Below, in pieces: positions 6,393 through 15,078 of a stretch of DNA of 56,388 nucleotides. The DNA lies in assembly GCA_020848455.1 (NCBI GenBank), contig JADLAB010000076.1:1-56388 (forward strand). Direction: 5' to 3'. The first letter of the stretch is position 1. Each line of letters opens with the position of its first letter. The notes under the pieces were generated by a model, which ran no database searches, was not told the origin of the DNA, and saw only the letters and a program-made list of their open reading frames with translations. Origin of the DNA: Polyangiaceae bacterium (lineage in GTDB: Bacteria > Myxococcota_A > Polyangia > Polyangiales > Polyangiaceae). The position numbers and the translations under genes are program-made.

Positions 6393-8909
6393 TCAGGCGC
6401 GCAGCCACACCACCGTGAAGGCGTCGCCCCCCTCCTCGATCGCCGCCGGGCGCAGGGCGGCGACGCGGGGGTGGGTCGCGAGGTGCTCGCGCAGGGCGTT
6501 CCGGAGCGCGCCCGTGCCGTGGCCGTGGAGCACGAAGGCCGCTGCCTCGCCGGCCCGCGCGCAGTCGTCGAGGAAGCGCTCGAGGTTCGCGATGGCCTCG
6601 TCCACGCGCTGGCCGCGCAGATCGCAGGTGGCGGAGCTCGTGCGGACCATGCGCGCCGTCGTGTCGGCGCGGGCGCTCGTCGACGCGCCGCTCGGGGCCC
6701 GCTCCTTCGCCTGGCGCTCGCGCGCGGCCCGCGCCGCGCCGCCCGCCGTCCGCTGCGCCGCGCTCGGCGTCGCGAGCTCGCCCACCGGCACCCGCAGGGT
6801 GAAGGCGCCGGCCTTCACCTCGACCTGTCCCCGCTCGGGCGCAGACACGACCTCGGCCACCGCACCGAGCCGCGCGACCCAGACGCGCGCGCCCGGTCGC
6901 AGGGCCGGAGCGTCGACCGGGCGCCGCAGGGCGGCGTCGTCGGCGCGGAGCGCGCGCCCGACCTTGCCGTCGATGCCGACGAGGCGCGCCTCCTCGTCCA
7001 CGCGGCGTTCGGCGGCGCGGAGCCGCTCGGCCACGGCCGGATCGCGCGCCGCGCTCCCGAGCTCCTCGACGAGCGCGCGCAGCCGGAGGCGCGCCTGCTT
7101 CACCTCCCCGTAGAGCTTGCCGGAGGCACGCGCCAGCTTCTCGCGCTCGCGCGTGCGCACGGCCGCGCGCTCCTCTTCGAGCTCGGCGCGGAGCGCCGTC
7201 GCCGCCGCGCGCTCGGCCTCCGCGGCGGCGCGCTCGGCCTCGAGCCGGTGGCGCTCCTGCTCGAGCTCGCGCACCAGCCGCTCGCGGTCGCGCGCCGGGC
7301 CGGACAAGAGGGTGCGCGCGCGCGTGACCACCTCGGGCGGCAGGCCGAAACGCGTCGCCACCTCGAGCGCGCTCGACGCGCCGGGGGCGCCGAGCGCGAG
7401 GCGGAAGGTCGGCAGCATGCGCTCGAAGTCGAAGCCGACGGCGGCGTTGGCGAAGCGCGGATCCGTGGCCCCGAGCTCCTTCAGCCGCTCGTGGTGGGTC
7501 GTGACGGCCACGGCCGCGCCGCGCTGGAGCAGCGTCTCGAGCACCGCCACGGCGAGCGCGGCGCCCTCCTCGGGGTCGGTGCCGCCGGCCGCCTCGTCGA
7601 GCAGGACGAGGACGCGCGGCGCGGCGCGCCCGACGATGCGGCCGAGGTTCGCCACGTGGGCGCTGAAGGTCGAGAGCGACTGCGCCAGCGACTGCGCGTC
7701 GCCGATGTCGCTCAGCACCTCGTCGAAGAACCCGATGTGCGACTCGCGCCGCGCCGGCACCGGCACGCCGGCGCGCGCCATCCAGGCCGCGAGGCCCAGG
7801 CACTTGAGCGCCACGGTCTTGCCGCCGGCGTTCGGCCCCGAGACGACGAGCGCCTGGCCGGAGCGGAGGGCGAGGTCGTTCGGCACCACCTCGACGCCCC
7901 GCGCCACGAGCAGCGGGTGGCGCATGCCCTCGAGCTCGAGCCGGGGCTCGGCGTCCGGCACGAAGACGACGGCGCGCGTCGCGGCCGCGTACTGGCAGAG
8001 CGCCGCGAGCACGTCGGCGCGCACGCAGGCCTCGAAGGCCTCGGCGAGCGGCCCGGACAGCGCCTGCACTTGCCGGCACAGCTCGCGCAGCACGCGCTGC
8101 TCCTCGCGGCTCACCTCGCTTGCCGCGAGGGCGAGCTCGTTGGCGAGCTCGGTGATCTCGGGCGGCTCGACGTAGAGCGTGACGCCGGTCGCGCTCGTGC
8201 CGAGCACGATGCCGGGCACGGAGCGGTGCGAGTCGGCCCGAACCGGCAGGCCGTAGCGCCCGTCGCGCTCCACCGGCCCCGCGTCGCGCAGCACGTCGGC
8301 GTAGCGGGCGCACAGGCGCGCGAGCTCGCCCTGCATGCGCTGGCGCAGCTTGCCGACGCGCCGGCGCGCGTCGCGCAGGCCGACCGAGGCGGCGTCGCTC
8401 ACCCGGCCGTCGGGCTCGAGCGTGCGGTCGAGCTCGGCGCGGAGCGCTGCGAGCGCGGGGCTCGAGCTCACGGCGGCGCCGAGGGCCGGCCGCTCGACCG
8501 CCTGCGCGCGCGCCCAGGCGCGGAGCTCGTCGGCGTACGCGAGGACGATCGCCACGCGGCGCAGCTCGTCGCCGCGCGCCTCGCCACCGCGCGCGATGCG
8601 GGCCGCGAGCTCCTCGACGTCCGGGAACGCCCGTGCGGGCAGGCCCGCGCCGACGTCGAGCGCATCGAGCGCCTCGCGGGCGAGCTCGGCGCGGGCGACG
8701 GCCTCCGCGAGCGTGGGGGCGGGGCGCAGGCTCCCGAGGCGCTTGGCGCCGCGCTCGCTCTGACAGCGCGCGGCCAGCGTGTCGCAGAGCCACGGCCACT
8801 CGAGGTCGGCGGCGGTCTTGCGGAACGCCTCCTCGGCGCCGCCCACGGCCGCGGCCGCCGGCTCCCGATCTCGCTCGCGTGCCACGATGGTCTCGCTGGT
8901 CTCTGTCAT
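6393..8909 (-). CDS. mutS2: Endonuclease MutS2 (MutS-like ATPase with Smr domain)
   Basis: An 838-residue protein with the full MutS2 layout: N-terminal coiled core, ABC-type ATPase, long charged coiled coil and C-terminal Smr domain. Walker A is GPNAGGKT with Lys364. Next come the STFSAH signature, Walker B with LLDEAAGGTDP (the usual form is DELGAGTDP) and TTHHERLKEL. The Smr domain (about residues 765-838) contains CDLRGQRVDEA and LHGHGTGALR, which carry the DLHG-type and HGxG motifs. MutS2 is linked to suppression of homologous recombination and, in Firmicutes, to rescue of collided ribosomes. ATG at 8909 has GGGAG upstream; an alternative GTG lies at 8927. A TAGGCT element at 8955-8960 could be its -10. 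Confidence 0.93.
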   Translation of the reverse strand: MTETSETIVARERDREPAAAAVGGAEEAFRKTAADLEWPWLCDTLAARCQSERGAKRLGSLRPAPTLAEAVARAELAREALDALDVGAGLPARAFPDVEELAARIARGGEARGDELRRVAIVLAYADELRAWARAQAVERPALGAAVSSSPALAALRAELDRTLEPDGRVSDAASVGLRDARRRVGKLRQRMQGELARLCARYADVLRDAGPVERDGRYGLPVRADSHRSVPGIVLGTSATGVTLYVEPPEITELANELALAASEVSREEQRVLRELCRQVQALSGPLAEAFEACVRADVLAALCQYAAATRAVVFVPDAEPRLELEGMRHPLLVARGVEVVPNDLALRSGQALVVSGPNAGGKTVALKCLGLAAWMARAGVPVPARRESHIGFFDEVLSDIGDAQSLAQSLSTFSAHVANLGRIVGRAAPRVLVLLDEAAGGTDPEEGAALAVAVLETLLQRGAAVAVTTHHERLKELGATDPRFANAAVGFDFERMLPTFRLALGAPGASSALEVATRFGLPPEVVTRARTLLSGPARDRERLVRELEQERHRLEAERAAAEAERAAATALRAELEEERAAVRTREREKLARASGKLYGEVKQARLRLRALVEELGSAARDPAVAERLRAAERRVDEEARLVGIDGKVGRALRADDAALRRPVDAPALRPGARVWVARLGAVAEVVSAPERGQVEVKAGAFTLRVPVGELATPSAAQRTAGGAARAARERQAKERAPSGASTSARADTTARMVRTSSATCDLRGQRVDEAIANLERFLDDCARAGEAAAFVLHGHGTGALRNALREHLATHPRVAALRPAAIEEGGDAFTVVWLRA

Positions 8910-8954
8910 GCTCGCGCTCCCGCGCACGAGGGCCTCGCCGGGCGCGGCCCGGGG

Positions 8955-8960
8955 AGCCTA
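8955..8960 (-). promoter_or_regulatory. Putative -10 element of mutS2
   Basis: On the minus strand this reads TAGGCT, 45 nt before the preferred ATG at 8909. The same hexamer occurs before other genes in the window. Confidence 0.3.
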
Positions 8961-8977
8961 CACGAAGCGGAGCGAAC

Positions 8978-9031
8978 GGAACCACGGAGCTCGGCGCGGA
9001 CCGCCCGGTTGGCCGGGGCCTGGTCTCCGTG
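8978..9031. repeat. Imperfect inverted repeat with ACCACGGAG core
   Basis: In the 255-bp gap between mutS2 and phoD, CACGGAG (8983-8989) and CTCCGTG (9025-9031) form an inverted repeat. The left part, GGAACCACGGAG, matches the repeat at 16433. The rest of the gap shows nothing I can name. Confidence 0.35.
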
Positions 9032-9164
9032 AGTCCGTGCTTGTCTCCCTCCCAGCTCTTGGCCGGCAGTTGCAGGCCGGGCCGTTCGGCGCGGCCGGCC
9101 GCCCGGCGGCGTGGTATGGACGCCCATTGCCGGATATCTCGACTCCCGTACCGCCGAGGAAATC

Positions 9165-11438
9165 ATGAAACAGCGCCCCGCCGACGAGCACGCCCCCGCA
9201 GGCACCCCGACCGACGCCCCCGACGCGCCGCGCGTGTCGCGTCGCTTGCTGCTGCAGTTCGCCGGCATCGGTCTCGCGGCGCCCGCCCTCCTCGCCGACT
9301 GCAAGGGTGACGAGGAGGAGACGCCCGCCGAGGTGCTCGTGCCGGGCGACGCCTTCTTCAAGCAGTCGGTCGCCTCCGGCGACCCCCGGCCCGAGAGCGT
9401 CGTCTTGTGGACGCGCGTCGAGGACGGCAGCGCGGACATCCCGCTCACGCTCACCATCGCGCGCGACTCGGCCTTCGCCGACGTGGTGGCGACGCAGGCC
9501 CTGCTCGCCACCGCCGCCCACGACCACGTCATCAAGCTGCGCGTCTCCGGGCTCGCGGCCGGCAGCTACTACTACTTCCGCTTCGTCTACGACAAGGGCG
9601 GCACGAAGTACGTGTCGCGCACCGGCCGCACCAAGACCGCGCCCGCGGCGGGCAGCGACGTGCCGGTGAAGTTCGCCTTCGTGTCGTGCCAGGACTTCAT
9701 CGGGCGCTTCTACAACGCCTACGCCAAGATGCTCGAGATCGTCGACGAGCTCGACTTCGTCGTGCACCTCGGCGACTACATCTACGAGACGACCGGCGAC
9801 CCGAACTTCCAGAGCACGCCCGGCGCGCGCGGCGTCGCCTTCACGGACACCGCCGGCGCCATCGCCTTCACGGACGCGAACGGCGACGTCACGCACTACG
9901 CCGCGCAGTCGCTGTCGAACTACCGCGAGCTCTACAAGGCCTACCGCACCGATCCGTACCTGCAGCGCGTGCACGAGAGCGTGCCCTTCATCGCGATCTG
10001 GGACGACCACGAGTTCACCGACGACTGCTGGCAGGACACGTCCACCTACTACGACGGCAAGGTGGACGAGACCGCCCGGACCGAGCGCCGCCGCGCCGCC
10101 GAGCAGGCCTACTTCGAGCACATGCCGTGCGAGTTCGGCATCGACGCCGAGGGCGCGCTCGCCGTCGACGCCGACCACGTGCCCATCGTGGATCCGGCGA
10201 CGGTCATTCACCGCGACTTCGAGTTCGGCCAGCACCTGCACCTCGTGATGAGCGACACCCGCACCTATCGGCCGGACCACCTGGTCGCCGAGGACGCCTT
10301 CTACGGCACCGTGGTCGTCGACCAGACCGCGCTCGCGGCGGCCGGCGAGGATCCCGCGGCGGCGGGCTGGGCGCCGTACCTCGACATCGACGCCGGGGTG
10401 TTCGCCAGCTACAAGTTCGCGGCCCTCGCGGCGCTCGAGGCCGACTACCAGGCGGCCGTCCCGACGATGACGGCCGCCGAGGCCCAGGCCCGCGCCGCGG
10501 CCGCGCTCACCGGCAACGTGACCATCTCGGCCATCAACGACCTGACCACGGGCATGACGCCGATCGACCCGGCGGGCGCCCCGCGCGGCATGAGCATCGA
10601 CGAGCTGCGCTTCCAGAAGGGCAAGCTCTTCTCGAACGACGGCATCAATGCGCGCTACCTCGTCAACAAGCGCACCTTCGACATCTTCGCGCGGGCGCGC
10701 TTCGCCGCGTCGGCGCAGTCGCAGGACTTGTTCGGCGCCGCTCAGCAGACCTGGCTCGACAACACGCTGAGCCAGGCGACCGCCACCTGGAAGGTGCTCG
10801 GCACCTCGATCTCGCTCGCCGCCATGATCATCGACATGCGCCCCGCGAGCTTCCCGCCGAGCCTCGAGGGGCTGCCCGACAGCGCCGACATCCACTCCGG
10901 GGCGAGCCTGTTCCAGGCCTTCTTCCCCGAGCCCTATCTCTTCAGCGTGGATCAGTGGGACGGCTTCCCCGACAAGCGCACCCAGCTGCTCGACACGCTG
11001 CGCGGCATCGAGAACACGGTCATCATCTCGGGTGACATCCACTCGGCGTACGTGAGCGACTACGGCAAGGGCGCGACCGGCGCCTACAACGTCCACGAGT
11101 TCACCGGCGTGCAGGTCTCGAGCGAGAGCTTCAAGGGCTTCACGCGCGGCAAGGTCGACGCCGTCGTGCCGGGCGCGAGCCAGAACACCGGCGTCGCCGC
11201 GCTCATCCTGCACCTCGAGGAGTTCCTGATGCAGGCCAACCCCTCGATGGTCTACGCCTCGAACGACACCGTGGGCTTCTCGACCATCGAGGTCGACGCC
11301 ACGCAGCTCACCTCGGTCTACTACTTCGCGCCCGAGGACTTCGCGCACGAGGACCACAACACCGACCGCGTGGCCGCGGCGGCGCCGTTCCAGACGCGCA
11401 CCTGGGTCATCCAGAACAACCAGCTGTCCGAGGTCTAG
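9165..11438 (+). CDS. phoD: PhoD-family alkaline phosphatase/phosphodiesterase, Tat-exported
   Basis: A 757-residue protein. Its N-terminus has a twin-arginine signal: SRRLLLQFAG with Arg26-Arg27, then a mild hydrophobic core and LLADC with Cys46, so it could be a Tat lipoprotein, although Asp before the Cys is atypical. It continues with the PhoD N-terminal beta domain (SVASGDPRPESVVLWTRV) and the metallophosphatase domain. Metal-site motifs are VSCQD, HLGDYIYE, IWDDHEFTDD and SGDIHSAYV. PhoD enzymes bind Ca2+ and Fe3+ and release phosphate from mono- and diesters outside the cytoplasm. It is somewhat longer than Bacillus PhoD because of inserts in the middle (about residues 350-450). The ATG at 9165 precedes the signal. 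No Pho-box was recognised. Confidence 0.9.
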   Translation: MKQRPADEHAPAGTPTDAPDAPRVSRRLLLQFAGIGLAAPALLADCKGDEEETPAEVLVPGDAFFKQSVASGDPRPESVVLWTRVEDGSADIPLTLTIARDSAFADVVATQALLATAAHDHVIKLRVSGLAAGSYYYFRFVYDKGGTKYVSRTGRTKTAPAAGSDVPVKFAFVSCQDFIGRFYNAYAKMLEIVDELDFVVHLGDYIYETTGDPNFQSTPGARGVAFTDTAGAIAFTDANGDVTHYAAQSLSNYRELYKAYRTDPYLQRVHESVPFIAIWDDHEFTDDCWQDTSTYYDGKVDETARTERRRAAEQAYFEHMPCEFGIDAEGALAVDADHVPIVDPATVIHRDFEFGQHLHLVMSDTRTYRPDHLVAEDAFYGTVVVDQTALAAAGEDPAAAGWAPYLDIDAGVFASYKFAALAALEADYQAAVPTMTAAEAQARAAAALTGNVTISAINDLTTGMTPIDPAGAPRGMSIDELRFQKGKLFSNDGINARYLVNKRTFDIFARARFAASAQSQDLFGAAQQTWLDNTLSQATATWKVLGTSISLAAMIIDMRPASFPPSLEGLPDSADIHSGASLFQAFFPEPYLFSVDQWDGFPDKRTQLLDTLRGIENTVIISGDIHSAYVSDYGKGATGAYNVHEFTGVQVSSESFKGFTRGKVDAVVPGASQNTGVAALILHLEEFLMQANPSMVYASNDTVGFSTIEVDATQLTSVYYFAPEDFAHEDHNTDRVAAAAPFQTRTWVIQNNQLSEV

Positions 11439-11513
11439 CCTCGCGCGCGCCACGCCTCAGGGCATGAAGCAGCCGGCTCGCTCGCGCAGCGAAGTGCCGC
11501 AGCGCGGGCGTCG

Positions 11514-13559
11514 TCAGGTGTGCGTGCCGAGCACGACCGGGGAGAGGCTCCAGCGGAAGTTGTCGAGCAGGACGAGCGTGTCGTAGATGTGGTCGCTCAC
11601 GTCGAACACGACGAGCTCGAGCGTGATGGTCTCGCCCGGCACGATGGGCGCGTCGGTCGTGAGCCACTCGGTCGAGCCGCCCTGCACCTGGTCGAAGCCC
11701 GTGCCGGCGAGCGAGGCCGTGCCGAAGGGGCAGGGCCCGCAGTTCTTGCCGTTGCCGCCGCAGTCCTGGAAAAAGCCGTTGTTCACCGACACGGCGTTGT
11801 TGAGGGCGTCGAAGGAGATCTGGTGGTCGGCCGGAATCGCCGGGGCGCCCGAGGTCAACATCGCGAGGTAGTAGTCGTTGAACGTCGTGCACTGGTAGGT
11901 CTGGTACTCCGCCGAGTAGAAGCGGAAATCGTACGAGAAGCCCTGGGCGTTGGTCGGCGTGCGGATGGAGAGCCGGATGTTGACCGAGTCGTTTGCGCCC
12001 GTGCCGACCGGGCAGGTCGTGCCGGCGCACTGGCCCGGCACGAGCCCACCGCCGTGGGCGTTGACGTAGGTGGACAGCGGCGGAGCGCCCGGGAAGCCGA
12101 TGGCCGAGGTGAAGGTCGTGCCGGCGATCGGCAACACCCAGCCCGCGTCGTTGGCGTCGCGCGCCATGCCCGAGGAGATGACCCCCAGCGTCGCGCCCTT
12201 CTTCGGCACGACGCCGCCCGTCCCGAAGGCCGTCAGGATCGCGGTCTGGTTGTTCTGCAGGCTCGCGAGGTCGGTCGCGTTCGGGGTCGCGCCGTTCGCG
12301 AAGCGGTGCACGGCGCTGATGAGGCCCCACTTTCTCGACGCCATGGGCGGGTTGGCCGTCGTCGTCTGGCAGAGGTCCATGGCCTGGGCGACCTGGGTGG
12401 CCGTCACGGCGGTGAAGTCGGCCACGTTCGAGCACGCGGCGGGGGCGACCGAGTCCGAGGTGGCGGGGTCGCAGTCGTTGTCGATGCCGTCGTTCAGGGC
12501 CTCGAGGGCGCCCGGGTTCACGAGCCGCGGGCTCGGGCAGGAGGCGCTCGCAACGTCGCAGCAGTCGCCGTTGCAGGTCGTCCAGCCGTCGCCGTCCATG
12601 TCGACGACGTCGTCGACGACGTTGTTGCAGTCCTCGTCGACGGCGTTGGCGCAGAGCTCGTAGTGCGGCAGCACCTGTCCGAGGCACGCGCCCCACGAGG
12701 TACCGCTCGGGTCGCAGGTCTGCGTGCCGCCGTGGCACGGCCCGACGTTCTCGGTGCCCGGCGTGCCCTGGTAGCAGGGCTGCGTCGAGCCCGGCGCGCA
12801 CAGGCACGGCCCGTCGAGGATCGTGTTCCACTCGCAGCCGTCGCCGAGGTCGCCGTTGCAGTCGGCGAAGGCGCCGATGCACGCCGACGCGCACACCTGG
12901 CCGAGGCAGGCCTCGACGGTGTTGACCCCGCCGGGGCAGGGGTGGCCGCACTGACCGCAGTTGTCCGGGTCGGCCACGAGGTTCTTGCACTGGTCGGTGC
13001 AGCAGGTGAGACCGGCCGGGCAATCGTGGTTTGCGTTGCAGCCGAACTCGCAGATGCGCTCGGCCGAGCACACCGTGCCCGGCAGGCAGTCGTCGTCGGT
13101 CAGGCAGATGACGCACTGGTGCGTCTGCAGGTCGCAGTGCTGGAAGCCGAGGTCGACGCACTCCTGCTCGGTGGCGCAGCCCGTGACGCAGTCGTGGGAG
13201 ACCGGGTCGCAGTACTCGGTGCTGCTGCAGCCCGTGCCATCGGGCAGGCACACGACGCAGTTGCCCGTCGCCGGGTCGCACACCGGGCCGCCGGGGTCGC
13301 TGCTGCAGTCGCCGTTGTCGACGCAGCCGTTCGGGTGGTTGCCGGCGCCGCCGTTGCCGCCGTTCTGGGTGGTGCCGCCGGTGCTCGCACCCGAGCCGCC
13401 CTGGTGGCTCGTGGTGCTGGCGCCCGAGCCGCCGTTGCCGGCGCCGAGCACGATCTCGCCCTGGGTGTCGCAGCCGGCGAAGGCCGCGAGCGCCGCGGGC
13501 ACGGCGGCGAGGGCGAGCGAAGTGACGAGCGCGCGCGAGGGGAGCTTGCGGATGGTCAT
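11514..13559 (-). CDS. Choice-of-anchor L lipoprotein with Cys-rich and MopE-type motifs
   Basis: A 681-residue lipoprotein, last gene of a three-gene operon. The lipobox is FAGC with Cys30. A Gly/Ser/Thr linker (about 35-65) leads to Cys-rich repeats (about 70-310) with CDPATGNCVVC- and CDLQTHQCVIC-type units. A MopE-like metal-binding motif follows near residue 320: DMDGDGW, GDCCD, then VNPGALE and DNDCDPA. The C-terminal part matches the choice-of-anchor L domain, with VNNGFFQDC and a terminal beta strand LLDNFRWSL. It is paralogous to the next gene over most of its C-terminal half. The reading frame stays open upstream into the neighbouring gene, but ATG 13559, right before the signal peptide, is clearly the start. 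It is probably a surface-exposed protein; the partner is unknown. Confidence 0.88.
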   Translation of the reverse strand: MTIRKLPSRALVTSLALAAVPAALAAFAGCDTQGEIVLGAGNGGSGASTTSHQGGSGASTGGTTQNGGNGGAGNHPNGCVDNGDCSSDPGGPVCDPATGNCVVCLPDGTGCSSTEYCDPVSHDCVTGCATEQECVDLGFQHCDLQTHQCVICLTDDDCLPGTVCSAERICEFGCNANHDCPAGLTCCTDQCKNLVADPDNCGQCGHPCPGGVNTVEACLGQVCASACIGAFADCNGDLGDGCEWNTILDGPCLCAPGSTQPCYQGTPGTENVGPCHGGTQTCDPSGTSWGACLGQVLPHYELCANAVDEDCNNVVDDVVDMDGDGWTTCNGDCCDVASASCPSPRLVNPGALEALNDGIDNDCDPATSDSVAPAACSNVADFTAVTATQVAQAMDLCQTTTANPPMASRKWGLISAVHRFANGATPNATDLASLQNNQTAILTAFGTGGVVPKKGATLGVISSGMARDANDAGWVLPIAGTTFTSAIGFPGAPPLSTYVNAHGGGLVPGQCAGTTCPVGTGANDSVNIRLSIRTPTNAQGFSYDFRFYSAEYQTYQCTTFNDYYLAMLTSGAPAIPADHQISFDALNNAVSVNNGFFQDCGGNGKNCGPCPFGTASLAGTGFDQVQGGSTEWLTTDAPIVPGETITLELVVFDVSDHIYDTLVLLDNFRWSLSPVVLGTHT

Positions 13560-13582
13560 GACGTTCTCCAGGGCCTCGCGGC

Positions 13583-15043
13583 CTACTTCGACAGCCCCAC
13601 GGGCGAGGCGTCGACGCTCCAGCGGAAGCGGTCGAGCAGCACGAGCGAGTCGACGTTGTGGTCGCCGGCGTCCCAGATCATGAACTCGATCTCCATCGTC
13701 TCGCCGGGCACGACGGGCGCCGTGTTCGTGAGCCACTCGGTGCCGCCGCCGTCGGTGAGGTTGTTGCCCCAGCCGCCCATGCCCGTGCCGACGAGCTCGA
13801 GCGTGCCCGAGGGACAGGTGCCCGGCGGCGAGCCGAGCGGCGGGAAGCACACCTGGAAGAAGCCGTTGTTGACCGAGAGCTGCCCGCCGAGGGCGTCGAT
13901 CGCGATGTTGCCATCCGCGGGCAGGGGCAGCTCGGGCGGGTTCGCGTTCGGGTCGGGCAGCCACGAGCTCGTGAGCAGCGTGACGAAGAAGTCGTTGTAG
14001 GCCTGGCAGAGGTACTCGGGGAACTCGGCCGAATAGAACTTCACGGCGTACGAGAACGACTTCGCGTTGGTCGGCACGCGGATGCGCGCCCGGAGCGACA
14101 CGCTGTCGTAGGCCTGCGTGCAGGCGGCGCCGTTGCACGCCGGGCAGTTCGCGGGCGAGGGGAATTTCCCGCCGTTCGGCCCGAGGAAGCTCGCCGGCGC
14201 GCTCACCTGCGTGTTGCCGTTGAAGTTGCCCGTCTGGCCCGCCTGCGAGCCGTTCTGCGGGTGCACGTAGCCCGCGTCGCCCGGCGCCCGCGCCGTGCCC
14301 GACGAGAGCGAGGCCATGGTGGGGCCGCGCCTCGGCTTGCCCTGCTGGGCGTCGCTGCCGTACTGCGCGAGCACGCCCGCCTGCACGTTGTCGTTCGCGG
14401 GCAGCGTCGTCGACTCGTCGGCGAGCGTGAGCGCCGTCGAGATGACGCCCCACTTCTTCTGCGCGAGCGGCGGGTTCTCCGTCGTCGTCTGGCAGAGGTC
14501 CATCGCCTGGATGAGCGCGTCGCTCGTCGTCGGCGGGCTGAGGGGTGCCGGGCTGCAGTCGGCCGGCGCGACCAGATCCGAGGTGGCCGGGTCGCAGTCG
14601 TCGTCGACGAGGTTGCCCGGGTACTCGTAGGCGCCCGGGTTCACGAGCGCCGGGGCGGAGCAGAGGTTGGGGGTGTCGCAGCAGTCGCCCTGGTTGGGTG
14701 TCCAGCCGTCGGCGTCGGCGTCGGTCTCGCCCGGGTCGCCGCCCGAGCCGCCCGTACCGACGTTGCCCGAGCCGCCGGAGCCGCCCGTCTGGCTCGAGGT
14801 CGTGCTGCCGCCGGCGCCACCGGCGCCACCCGGCTGGCTCGAGGTCGTCGTGCCGCCGGAGCCGCCCGTCTGGCTGGAGGTCGTCGAGGAGGAGGTCGTC
14901 TGGCCGCCGTGGCCGCCACTGTTGCCGCTCGCACCGGTGCCGTTGCCACCCGTGCCGAGGCCGACCGTCTCGTTCGACGAGCAACCGAGCCATCCGGCGA
15001 GCCCCAGTGCCAGGCCACAAGCTCCCAATCCCAAGCGCGTCAT
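13583..15043 (-). CDS. Choice-of-anchor L lipoprotein (short paralogue)
   Basis: A 486-residue lipoprotein. Lipobox WLGC with Cys21 is followed by a long Gly/Ser/Thr linker (about 25-110) of GGSGG and TTSSQ repeats. A MopE-type motif comes next (DADGW, GDCCD, LVNPGAYE, DDDCDPATSD), then a choice-of-anchor L domain with LSVNNGFFQVC and LLDRFRWSV near the C-terminus. It shares the order of elements and many phrases with the downstream gene (for example AMDLCQTTT) but lacks its Cys-rich repeats. The two likely arose by duplication. GGGAG sits 7 nt before ATG 15043; alternative ATGs at 15064 and 15082 are less likely, although the latter overlaps the upstream stop. Gaps to its operon neighbours are 35 and 23 bp. 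Confidence 0.88.
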   Translation of the reverse strand: MTRLGLGACGLALGLAGWLGCSSNETVGLGTGGNGTGASGNSGGHGGQTTSSSTTSSQTGGSGGTTTSSQPGGAGGAGGSTTSSQTGGSGGSGNVGTGGSGGDPGETDADADGWTPNQGDCCDTPNLCSAPALVNPGAYEYPGNLVDDDCDPATSDLVAPADCSPAPLSPPTTSDALIQAMDLCQTTTENPPLAQKKWGVISTALTLADESTTLPANDNVQAGVLAQYGSDAQQGKPRRGPTMASLSSGTARAPGDAGYVHPQNGSQAGQTGNFNGNTQVSAPASFLGPNGGKFPSPANCPACNGAACTQAYDSVSLRARIRVPTNAKSFSYAVKFYSAEFPEYLCQAYNDFFVTLLTSSWLPDPNANPPELPLPADGNIAIDALGGQLSVNNGFFQVCFPPLGSPPGTCPSGTLELVGTGMGGWGNNLTDGGGTEWLTNTAPVVPGETMEIEFMIWDAGDHNVDSLVLLDRFRWSVDASPVGLSK

Positions 15044-15078
15044 CGTCGATCTCCCGTCCGCCATCTTCACGCGGGGCC

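Noticed and set aside
5769-9032. 1087-codon plus-strand ORF opposite mutS2
   Set aside because: Shadow of mutS2; no Shine-Dalgarno or domain.
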